This document shows, in pieces, positions 7,988-15,731 of a stretch of DNA of 64,000 bases. The stretch comes from Alteribacter populi (GTDB lineage: Bacteria > Bacillota > Bacilli > Bacillales > Salisediminibacteriaceae), in assembly GCF_002352765.1 (NCBI RefSeq), contig NZ_KZ293963.1:1076368-1140367 (forward strand). Direction: 5' to 3'. A model generated the notes under the pieces. The model had not been told where the DNA came from and made no database searches. It saw nothing but the letters and a program-made list of their open reading frames with translations. The translations under genes and the position numbers were made by a program. Position 1 is the stretch's first letter. Each line of letters starts with the position of its first letter.

Positions 7988-9832
7988 TTACTGCCCAGAT
8001 GCATCATTCAACACTTTAAACTGCGCTTTGACGAGATCGTAGTATTCGCCTTTTTGCTCCATAAGCTCACTGTGATTACCTTGTTCCAAAATGTTACCGT
8101 GTTCGAGCACGATAATATTGTCTGCTTCACGAATCGTTGATAGTCTATGCGCAATCATAATAGCGGTACGACCATCTAATAATCGCTTAAGTGCTCTTTG
8201 AATGAGTTGTTCCGTTTCGGTATCAATTGAAGCTGTTGCTTCATCTAAAATTAAAATTTGCGGATCAGCTAACAAGGCACGGGCAAAAGAAATCAATTGG
8301 CGTTCCCCAACAGATAATACGTTTCCTCGCTCTTCAACCTCGGTTTCATAGCCGTTTTTTAACTGTTGAATGAACTTTTCAGCCCCAACCGTTCGGGCTG
8401 CTTCCATGACTTCTTCATCTGTTGCATCAGGCTTACCAAAACGGATATTCTCCATAATCGTACCTGAAAAAATAAACGTGTCTTGTAATACAATACTTAC
8501 TTTTTGACGTAGGCTGTTGAGTGTTACGTCTCTTAAATCATGACCGTCGATTGTGACCTTTCCTCCTGTCGGGTCGTAAAACCGGCTGATCAAGTTGACG
8601 ACCGTCGTCTTCCCGCTCCCGGTATGACCAACAAGTGCAACTGTATCGCCACTTTTAATCGAAAGGTTAATGCCGTTTAATGCTTTACGCGCATCATCAT
8701 AAGAAAACGCGACATCCTTAAACTCGATATCACCACCTATATACTTAAGCTTTTTCGCATTAGCTCGTTCCGGTACTGATGGCTGTTCGTCTAAAAATTC
8801 GAAAATTCGTTCGGATGAAGCCATCCCCATTAATAACTGGTTATACACTTGACCAAGTCGGGAAATCGGCTCCCAGAACATTCCGATGTATAATGCAAAA
8901 GCAAAGAAATCACCGATGGAGATTGAGCCGCCTTGAATTAAGAAAACTCCGTACCATAAAAGGACTGCTGTTCCGATTGCTCCGCTCATTTCTACAAAAG
9001 GACGAAACATCGCATTCTTTTGTGAAGCATTGCGCCAAGCCTCATAGTTTTCTGAGTTCATGTTGTGAAAGAATCCGATGTTTTCTTTTTCCTGCGTATA
9101 GGATTGAGTGACGCGAATGCCTTGGATACTTTCATTTAGATGCGAATTGATTTGTGCTTGCTTAATTCGCACATCCTGCCATGAACGTCGGATATTTCTC
9201 CGAAGTTTCGTGGAAATAAAGAACATAATCGGTAAGACAACCATGATCGCCAGCGTTAACTCCGGGCTGATCATAAACAATAGGAAAATGATTCCGAAGA
9301 GCATGAGTAAATCCATTAACAGATTAATAACACCATTTGTGAACAGCTCTTGTAACGAATTCACGTCATTTGTAATACGGACGAGTATCGATCCGGCAGA
9401 ACGCTGGTCAAAAAAACGGTGAGACAGGCGCTGAATGTGATCAAATAAGCTTTTTCGCAAATCAAAAATTACATATTGTCCAAGTTTATTCATGTAGCGG
9501 ATCCGTAAATTATTTCCGATCCAGGAAAGGACATAAAGGCCGGCTATGATCGCGACCATTAACCAAAGATAGTTAAGATCCCCGTGTTCAATAATGTTAT
9601 CTAACGCGTAGCTACCAATGAGCAGCGGTGCGATGAGCCGAACGGCTGTGGAGATGATCATCGCGATTATAGCCATCGGCAAAAGTGTTTTCGAATAGGG
9701 TTTCATATACCGCAGCAATCTCACCATTTGCAGCCAGTTGAATGGTTTTTCAATCGCCTGGTCTGTAGAATAATGAAACCTCTTTAATGTTCGATCTTCA
9801 GTTTGTTTGTCATGGATATTTTCCTGCGCCAT
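7988..9832 (-). CDS. Heterodimeric ABC exporter, subunit with catalytic Walker B
   Basis: A 614-residue half-transporter with an N-terminal six-helix exporter domain (about 40-340) and a C-terminal nucleotide-binding domain: Walker A GHTGSGKT, Q-loop LQDTFIFSG, signature LSVGERQ, Walker B ILILDEATASID with the catalytic Glu, and a switch His in AHRLST. The signature LSVGE is degenerate (Gly to Val, Gln to Glu). It lies 15 bases after the partner gene, so the two are co-transcribed and likely form a YknU/YknV, YfiB/YfiC or BmrCD type multidrug or lipid exporter. The substrate cannot be read from sequence. The ATG at 9832 follows GAGGGGGTG. Confidence 0.85.
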   Translation of the reverse strand: MAQENIHDKQTEDRTLKRFHYSTDQAIEKPFNWLQMVRLLRYMKPYSKTLLPMAIIAMIISTAVRLIAPLLIGSYALDNIIEHGDLNYLWLMVAIIAGLYVLSWIGNNLRIRYMNKLGQYVIFDLRKSLFDHIQRLSHRFFDQRSAGSILVRITNDVNSLQELFTNGVINLLMDLLMLFGIIFLLFMISPELTLAIMVVLPIMFFISTKLRRNIRRSWQDVRIKQAQINSHLNESIQGIRVTQSYTQEKENIGFFHNMNSENYEAWRNASQKNAMFRPFVEMSGAIGTAVLLWYGVFLIQGGSISIGDFFAFALYIGMFWEPISRLGQVYNQLLMGMASSERIFEFLDEQPSVPERANAKKLKYIGGDIEFKDVAFSYDDARKALNGINLSIKSGDTVALVGHTGSGKTTVVNLISRFYDPTGGKVTIDGHDLRDVTLNSLRQKVSIVLQDTFIFSGTIMENIRFGKPDATDEEVMEAARTVGAEKFIQQLKNGYETEVEERGNVLSVGERQLISFARALLADPQILILDEATASIDTETEQLIQRALKRLLDGRTAIMIAHRLSTIREADNIIVLEHGNILEQGNHSELMEQKGEYYDLVKAQFKVLNDASGQ

Positions 9833-9847
9833 TTAATCACCCCCTCA

Positions 9848-11602
9848 TTACTTCGCTTCTTGTAAAACGGCGTGGCGGTCCTTAAATTGAATATCGTAAA
9901 TACGGCGGTAATGACCGTTGTCACTCGTTAACAACTCTTCGTGTGTGCCGCGTTCCACCACTTCCCCGTTATCTAACACGATGATTTCATCTGCATGCAT
10001 TAGTGATGAAATACGGTGAGCAATAATAAAGGTTGTTCTGCCTTTCATTACTTCATGGAATGCCGCTTGAATTTTCGCTTCTGTTTCCATGTCCACCGCA
10101 CTCGTTGCGTCATCAAGGATCAGTATGCTTGGGTCTATGCAAATTGCTCTGGCAATTGCGATCCGCTGCTTTTGTCCGCCTGACAGACCCATTCCTCTTT
10201 CTCCTAAAATCGTGTCATAACCGTCCGGAAGATCTTCAATAAAATCGTGTGCTTGGGCCCGTTTTGCTGCATCGATGATTTGTACCATCGTCGCATCAGG
10301 AGACCCGTAGGAAATATTATCTTTTATTGTTGACGAAAACAGAAATGATTCTTGAAGCACAACACCAATATTATGACGTAGTGACTTTAACGTATAATCA
10401 TCAATCGGTCTCCCGTCCACATATATTGTTCCGCGATCCGGTTCATAAAAACGAGAAATCAGTTGCGTGATCGACGTTTTTCCAGATCCTGTCGCACCGA
10501 TTAAACCAACTGTTTTCCCTCTAGGAGCATTAAAATTAATATTCTTTAATGCCAGTTGCTCTTCCTCATCATAACGATGACTCACATTTTCAAAGGTAAC
10601 ATCCCCATCTAAACGTGTTTTTTCAATAGCTCCTGGTTTATCAAGAATATCTTCATCTTCATCTAACACTTGCAGGAGTCGCTCTCCTGATGCTTTAGAT
10701 TGAGAGAACGTATTGACGATAAAGCCTAAGTTCATTAATGGTCCGATAATGTACCAAATCAAGCTGAAAAAGGCGACGAGGGCACCTGGCTGAAGGGCAC
10801 CTGTAATGACAAGCCAGCCACCGTAGCCTAGTAACGCCACAACCGAAATGTGACCGATCAATTCCATTAACGGGAAAAACTTCGCCCAAATGTTTGCTGT
10901 GTACACATATTTGTCTTTATAATCGGTGTTTTTATCTTGGAATCGCCCCATTTCATAGTCTTCTTTCGAAAGCGATTTTACTGTATTCATCCCACTTATA
11001 TTTTCTTGTACCTTCGTTGTCATTCCCGCAAAGGATTTCCGAATACTCGTAAATGCCGGATGGACTTTCTTATCAAACCGGTAAACCGTAATGACGAGAA
11101 ATGGCATTGACGCCAATGTAACAAAGGCGAGTGACGGGCTGTAATAAAACATAATGCTTAAACTTAATCCGACAAGCATCGTTAAGTTTATTAACTGAGC
11201 AAAGCCGAATGACAAAAAGAAACGGAATCCCTCAACATCCGCCGTCAAACGTGACATCAGGTCCCCCGTCCTTGCGTTATCGTAATATCGAAAGGGTAGA
11301 AATTGCAGCTTTCGGTATAAGGCGTCTCGTAATTGATAGACAGCCTTAATCCCAAAAAGGTCACCTAAATATTGGTGGAAGTAGGTTGCAACTCCTTTTA
11401 ATGTCATAAGGACCATAAACCCAAGTGCTACGTATGGAACCAAGTCATAATTGCCAGCAATGACGACGTTATCAATCGTAATTTGCAAGATAATTGGATA
11501 GACAACAGTGATGCCCGTAACTAATAGTAAAAATAGAATAGACCAGAAAAAGTATCCTTTAAAAGGCCAGTAAAACTCTTTTAAGCGTTTAAATGTATTC
11601 AC
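9848..11602 (-). CDS. Heterodimeric ABC exporter, subunit with degenerate Walker B
   Basis: A 584-residue half-transporter, first gene of a two-gene operon. After six membrane helices (about 15-310) comes the nucleotide-binding domain: Walker A GATGSGKT, LQESFLFSS, canonical signature LSGGQKQR, and Walker B ILILDDATSAVD. The usual catalytic Glu is Asp here. With the partner's LSVGE signature this makes one degenerate and one consensus ATP site per dimer, the known layout of asymmetric exporters such as TM287/288 and BmrCD. The start is GTG at 11602, nine bases behind TAGGAGG. Confidence 0.85.
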   Translation of the reverse strand: MNTFKRLKEFYWPFKGYFFWSILFLLLVTGITVVYPIILQITIDNVVIAGNYDLVPYVALGFMVLMTLKGVATYFHQYLGDLFGIKAVYQLRDALYRKLQFLPFRYYDNARTGDLMSRLTADVEGFRFFLSFGFAQLINLTMLVGLSLSIMFYYSPSLAFVTLASMPFLVITVYRFDKKVHPAFTSIRKSFAGMTTKVQENISGMNTVKSLSKEDYEMGRFQDKNTDYKDKYVYTANIWAKFFPLMELIGHISVVALLGYGGWLVITGALQPGALVAFFSLIWYIIGPLMNLGFIVNTFSQSKASGERLLQVLDEDEDILDKPGAIEKTRLDGDVTFENVSHRYDEEEQLALKNINFNAPRGKTVGLIGATGSGKTSITQLISRFYEPDRGTIYVDGRPIDDYTLKSLRHNIGVVLQESFLFSSTIKDNISYGSPDATMVQIIDAAKRAQAHDFIEDLPDGYDTILGERGMGLSGGQKQRIAIARAICIDPSILILDDATSAVDMETEAKIQAAFHEVMKGRTTFIIAHRISSLMHADEIIVLDNGEVVERGTHEELLTSDNGHYRRIYDIQFKDRHAVLQEAK

Positions 11603-12035
11603 AATTCGTCACCTCCTAAATCGTATGTACAGCCTTATTTTCAGAATAATTTTAAAAAAGTAACATTACTAATTTACCGAATTCCGAAATAAATGGCTAT
11701 TCCATTATTTAGTTATATTCGTTCATAATGGGGGATTTTTCAAAACTTTTCTTGTTATTTCTTGGATTTAAGTACTATTACACGCATTTTCATAAAGTTT
11801 CTAAGTGCTCGACCTCCTATAAGAGTTAGTACTCGCTTGTAAAATCGGCGTTTTGGCTCGTAAAAGTATTTTTGTAGCATATATCAGCTTAATTCTAAAG
11901 TATATCGGTGGAAATGAAGCATATTTTGAGGGTTCGGCAGATAATGCAACGTGATTCCCCCACTCCCTCTCAGCTCGTCTTAAAATATAAATAAGTGCCT
12001 CCTTATTTTTATTAAGAAGACACTCCCATCCATTT
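11603..12035. other. AT-rich spacer between the exporter operon and the pyr operon end
   Basis: No ORF, RNA gene or repeat family member is recognisable in these 433 bases apart from the weak hairpin at 11989-12008. The exporter promoter must lie here. TTGAAA followed after 17 bases by GAATAT (around 11705-11735, minus) is a weak candidate only. Confidence 0.5.
11989..12008 (-). terminator. Weak terminator after the pyr operon and methyltransferase gene
   Basis: AAATAAG pairs with CTTATTT around GAGGCA on the minus strand, followed by ATATTTTAAG. It starts about 28 bases past the methyltransferase stop. The stem is AT-rich and short, so its efficiency is doubtful, but no better candidate ends the long pyr transcript. 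Confidence 0.45.
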
Positions 12036-12695
12036 CTATGCTTTTGTTGCGACCGTTATTAATGCCATTTCTTCAAGTCCCGAATAATGTGATACGTTAC
12101 ACCAGCCGGCTTCAGTTAATAGTGCTTCGATCCTCTCTGATGAGAAACGATGGCGCTTTTCTGATACACGCCCCCACTGCATCAGCGTATTCCGCTCATC
12201 TCCGGTTAAACGGTGCTTTTCAATATACGCTGAAACCGTATCAAGTGAAATATTTTTCGAAGGGTTTAGCAGCCCGATCTTACCTTTACTTGTTGAAACT
12301 CGATGAACCTCTTTGAGAACGTTTAGCGGTTCTGGCATGAGAAACAATACGCATGCAGCGAGACTGACATTAAAATGATCGTTTTGAAAAGGCAAGCGTT
12401 CTGCATCTGCGACAACAAATTGCGTTTTGGTACGAGGATGTGTATCTTTTAAAAGTTGTTCGCTCCGCGTCACCATCGCTTTTGATAAATCAATGCCAGT
12501 TAAATTGGCGTTATCTATCGCTCCTTTGGCTAAAATACGCCCCGTTCCGCAGCCGATATCGAGAATGTTTTTTCCCTCCCACGAACCAAGTGCAGACAGC
12601 AACTGTGCATGTAAAGCTGAAAGCCATTTAGTTTGTGCCATTCGATCAAAAAACTCGACTCTATCATCAAACTCGCTGCTTGTAAATTTTCTCAT
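12036..12695 (-). CDS. Class I SAM-dependent methyltransferase
   Basis: 219 residues with a Rossmann-type SAM domain: motif I ILDIGCGTGR, the acidic loop GIDLSKAM, motif II region VVADAERLPFQNDHFNVSLA and motif III near VHRVSTSKGKIGLLNP. It resembles the UbiE/Methyltransf_11 group; the substrate cannot be predicted. The chosen ATG at 12695 aligns with the domain start; a longer frame from 12773 runs into pyrE. It lies 17 bases after pyrE and has a weak SD (AAGGG), so it is probably the last gene of the pyr transcript, but nothing ties it to pyrimidine synthesis. Confidence 0.75.
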   Translation of the reverse strand: MRKFTSSEFDDRVEFFDRMAQTKWLSALHAQLLSALGSWEGKNILDIGCGTGRILAKGAIDNANLTGIDLSKAMVTRSEQLLKDTHPRTKTQFVVADAERLPFQNDHFNVSLAACVLFLMPEPLNVLKEVHRVSTSKGKIGLLNPSKNISLDTVSAYIEKHRLTGDERNTLMQWGRVSEKRHRFSSERIEALLTEAGWCNVSHYSGLEEMALITVATKA

Positions 12696-12711
12696 GATTG
12701 AATCCCAACCC

Positions 12712-13341
12712 TTATTGTTGTTGTGACCAGCCGATTGGATCCTGCTGCCAAGACAAAAGAAGGTTTTGCTCATTTGCGGTAATTTCTCCTCTATTGACCG
12801 CTTCTGTTACAAGGGCTTTAAAGTCGGTGATCGTTTGGTAATCGAGCTCACAAGCATCAAAAGCTTCCTTCCCTTTCGCTAGTCCGTAAGTAAAAATCGC
12901 AGCAACTCCTAATACATGAGCACCAGCTTCTTTAACCGCTTTGGCTGCATGAATCGAAGAGCCCCCTGTTGATATTAAATCTTCGATAACAACAACACGA
13001 TCTCCTTTTTTCAACCGGCCTTCGATCAAACTCTTTTTTCCATGTTCCTTTGGTTTTGAGCGGACATAAACCATAGGAAGACCAAGCTCCTCTGCAACCC
13101 AGGCCGCGTGAGGAATCCCTGCCGTCGCCGTTCCAGCAATAGCCGTCACTTCAGGATAATGGGTGTTAATTAGCTTGACAAATCCCAAAATCAAATCACG
13201 TCGGACATCAGGGTAGGACATCGTGACGCGGTTATCGCAATAAATCGGCGCTTTCAAACCAGAACTCCACGTAAAAGGCGCTTCGGGCTTCAAAGAGACC
13301 GCCTCAATCGATAATAAATGATTTGCAATCTGTTTATTCAT
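12712..13341 (-). CDS. pyrE: Orotate phosphoribosyltransferase
   Basis: Converts orotate and PRPP to OMP, the fifth step of UMP synthesis. The 209-residue protein has the type I PRTase PRPP motif VVVIEDLISTGGSS, the N-terminal FTWSSGLKAPIYCDNR and the GTATAGIPHAAW loop. The ATG at 13341 overlaps the end of pyrF by eight bases and follows GAGAGG. It is the last recognised pathway gene in the operon. Confidence 0.95.
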   Translation of the reverse strand: MNKQIANHLLSIEAVSLKPEAPFTWSSGLKAPIYCDNRVTMSYPDVRRDLILGFVKLINTHYPEVTAIAGTATAGIPHAAWVAEELGLPMVYVRSKPKEHGKKSLIEGRLKKGDRVVVIEDLISTGGSSIHAAKAVKEAGAHVLGVAAIFTYGLAKGKEAFDACELDYQTITDFKALVTEAVNRGEITANEQNLLLSWQQDPIGWSQQQ

Positions 13342-14056
13342 GACTACCTCTCCATTCTGTTAAATACTCGGTGTACGCTGCTTTAGGGGCGTCAGCTCGT
13401 GTAATTCCACGTCCAACGACGATGGCACTGCAGTTCATTTTCCGTGCCTCGGCTGGTGTTACGACACGTTGTTGATCTTGTTTATCATCACTAGCAAGAC
13501 GGATTCCGGGAGTCACTGTCAGGAACGCCTTTCCTAATCTTTCAGTAATCGCTTTTGCTTCCAGTGCTGAACAAACAACGCCGTCCATTCCACTCTCATT
13601 CGATAGTGAAGCTAAATGTAACACATGCTCTTGTAAACTTTCATGAATATGCCATTCCCTTTGAAGCATCGTTTCATCGGTACTCGTTAAATGAGTAACA
13701 GCGATACATGAAGGACGGCGCTTCCCGGCAGCTGTGCCCTTTTCTAAACCTTCTCTTGCTCGACTCATCATTTTTTGACCACCTAACGCATGGACGTTTA
13801 CAAGATCAACTTCAAGCTTTGCTAGATTCGTCATCGCCCGTTCTACTGTAGTCGGGATATCATGAAGCTTTAAGTCTAAAAAAACCTGATGGCCTTCTGC
13901 TTTAAGTTCTTCAACAAGAACCGGTCCTTCACGGTAAAACAGCTCCATGCCAACCTTTACAAACAGAGGTTCATCAAACGATGTTAAAAAGTTCATGGTT
14001 TCTAGTTTTTCAGGAAAGTCAAGAGCAACAATTAACGGTTTGTTAAGTGTAAGGAT
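13334..14056 (-). CDS. pyrF: Orotidine 5'-phosphate decarboxylase, probable ATC start
   Basis: Decarboxylates OMP to UMP. The catalytic set is visible: VALDF (first Asp), KVGMEL (Lys), and DLKLHDIPTT (Asp-x-Lys-x-x-x-Asp), then VTPGIR and the phosphate loop IVVGRGITRA. The only ATG in frame (13996) would give 220 residues and remove strand 1 with the catalytic Asp of VALDF. Upstream the frame stays open but offers no ATG, GTG or TTG. AAGGAG stands nine bases before an ATC at 14056, which would give 240 residues beginning (M)LTLNKPLIVALDF and align with homologues. The gene would then overlap pyrD by 25 bases. CTG at 14065, ATT at 14032, or a base error turning ATG into ATC are alternatives. 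Confidence 0.85.
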   Translation of the reverse strand: MLTLNKPLIVALDFPEKLETMNFLTSFDEPLFVKVGMELFYREGPVLVEELKAEGHQVFLDLKLHDIPTTVERAMTNLAKLEVDLVNVHALGGQKMMSRAREGLEKGTAAGKRRPSCIAVTHLTSTDETMLQREWHIHESLQEHVLHLASLSNESGMDGVVCSALEAKAITERLGKAFLTVTPGIRLASDDKQDQQRVVTPAEARKMNCSAIVVGRGITRADAPKAAYTEYLTEWRGSHE

Positions 14057-14967
14057 GGCTTCCAGCTCCTTCCGACGAGTTCTGTAATATGCTCTACGTC
14101 ATATTCTTCAAGTTTCTTTTCGAGATCATTAATAATCGTTGGACAAGCATATGGGTCAACAAAATTTTGCGTCCCGACTGCGACAGCACTTGCCCCAGCC
14201 AAAATCAATTCCAATGCATCATCCGCTGAAGTGACACCCCCCATTCCGATAATCGGAATGGACACTTCTTGACTCACTCCGTGAATCATTCTAACCGCTA
14301 CAGGCTTAATCGCTGCACCTGATAATCCACCCGTTTCATTGGCGATAATCGGTTTTCCTGTTTTTAAATCTAGTCGCATGCCTAGGAGCGTATTAATCAT
14401 ACTCAACCCGTCAGCCCCGCCTTTTTCTACAGCTTTGGCAATGCTAACAATATCGGTTACGTTCGGTGAGAGCTTGACATAAACGGGGACTTCACATACG
14501 TCTTTTACTCTCGAAGTCAGTTCTTTTGCGACATGTGGATCTGTACCAAATGTGATGCCTCCTTCTTTTACATTCGGGCACGAAATGTTAAGTTCAACTG
14601 CATTCACACTTTTTGCCTTTGAAACCGTTTTTGCGACGTGCATATACTCCTCTACGGTATTTCCTGCAATGTTCACGATCACCGGTACATCAAATGATTC
14701 TAGCCAACGGAGTTCATGTTCCATAACGCGATCAAGCCCCGGGTTTTGTAAACCGATCGCGTTGAGCATTCCACCGTCTGTTTCGGCCACCCTTGGTGTT
14801 GGGTTTCCTTTTCTAACAGAAGGGGTCACCGCTTTCACACAAATAGCACCCAGTGTGGATAGATCGTAAAATTCACTGTACTCTTTTCCGAAACCAAAGC
14901 AGCCTGATGCAGGCATGATTGGATTTTTCATATCGAGTCCGGGTAATGATACGTGGCACTTTGTCAT
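14032..14967 (-). CDS. pyrD: Dihydroorotate dehydrogenase, catalytic subunit (class 1B)
   Basis: Oxidises dihydroorotate to orotate with FMN and passes electrons to PyrK and NAD. The 311-residue protein begins MTKCHVSLPGLDMKNPIMPA. It has the active-site Cys in NISCPNV, the FMN loop GLSGAAIKPVA and IPIIGMGGV. The ATG at 14967 overlaps the pyrK stop (ATGA) and follows GGGGAGG; longer readings enter pyrK. The C-terminus runs past the usual RSWK by a few residues and hosts the pyrF SD. Confidence 0.95.
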   Translation of the reverse strand: MTKCHVSLPGLDMKNPIMPASGCFGFGKEYSEFYDLSTLGAICVKAVTPSVRKGNPTPRVAETDGGMLNAIGLQNPGLDRVMEHELRWLESFDVPVIVNIAGNTVEEYMHVAKTVSKAKSVNAVELNISCPNVKEGGITFGTDPHVAKELTSRVKDVCEVPVYVKLSPNVTDIVSIAKAVEKGGADGLSMINTLLGMRLDLKTGKPIIANETGGLSGAAIKPVAVRMIHGVSQEVSIPIIGMGGVTSADDALELILAGASAVAVGTQNFVDPYACPTIINDLEKKLEEYDVEHITELVGRSWKPSLHLTNR

Positions 14968-15731
14968 ACAACAACCTCCCCTACCGGAAAAACCGGCCCA
15001 TCTGTGCAAACTTTTCGGTAACTCACTTTATCTTGAGTATCACAAACACAGGCAAGACATGCTCCAATGCCGCACCCCATCCGCTCTTCTAATGAAAGAT
15101 AACCATTTTCAGGCATCATCGTTTCAAGTGCTCTTAGCATCATTCGTGGTCCACATGCATAATAACGATCACAGGAAAGTTGATACTTTTTAATGATATC
15201 GGTGACAAATCCTTGTTCGCCGCTCGTACCGTCTTCTGTCACGACATACGTATCTCCTAATATTGCAAACTCTTTTTCTAAAAACACATCGTCTGTGCTT
15301 CTAAATCCGATTACCGTCGTTACGTTGTGACCCTTACTTACGAGCTGCTTGGCCAATTCATAGAGAGGGGGCACACCAATGCCCCCACCTACTAATAAGC
15401 AATGTGCGTTTGGCTTCAGCCCTTCGATCGGAAACCCGTTTCCAAGGGGCCCGAGGACGTCTACAGTCTCGCCATCACGCTTTTCACTTAACAGCTTCGT
15501 TCCTTTTCCTTCAACACGATAAATCATTGTGAGGCTCTCCTGAGCGCGGTCAATCTCACAAATACTGATTGGCCGCCTTAATGTTGGCTCAGTACCTCCT
15601 GAAACTTTCACATGAACAAACTGTCCTGGTTCTGTAATCTCGTTGACTAATTGACCTGATAGAACACATTTATAGATCTTGCGGGCGATTAATTCATTGG
15701 AGAGAACTGTCATATTCTCAACTTTTTTCAT
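14964..15731 (-). CDS. pyrK: Dihydroorotate dehydrogenase electron transfer subunit
   Basis: FAD and [2Fe-2S] subunit that links PyrD to NAD. In its 255 residues, the FAD-binding ferredoxin-reductase fold carries RRPISICEID and VEGKGTKLLS. The NAD part has LLVGGGIGVPPLYELA. The C-terminal iron-sulfur cysteines appear in GCGIGACLACVCD plus a later KVCTDGPVF. The ATG at 15731 overlaps the carB stop by ATGA behind AAGGAGG. Its presence makes the PyrD enzyme the NAD-dependent 1B type. Confidence 0.95.
   Translation of the reverse strand: MKKVENMTVLSNELIARKIYKCVLSGQLVNEITEPGQFVHVKVSGGTEPTLRRPISICEIDRAQESLTMIYRVEGKGTKLLSEKRDGETVDVLGPLGNGFPIEGLKPNAHCLLVGGGIGVPPLYELAKQLVSKGHNVTTVIGFRSTDDVFLEKEFAILGDTYVVTEDGTSGEQGFVTDIIKKYQLSCDRYYACGPRMMLRALETMMPENGYLSLEERMGCGIGACLACVCDTQDKVSYRKVCTDGPVFPVGEVVV

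Noticed and set aside
14032..14056. Programmed frameshift fusing PyrD to PyrF
   Set aside because: No slippery heptamer or stimulatory structure is visible at the pyrD end, and an SD with an ATC at ideal spacing explains separate PyrF initiation more simply.
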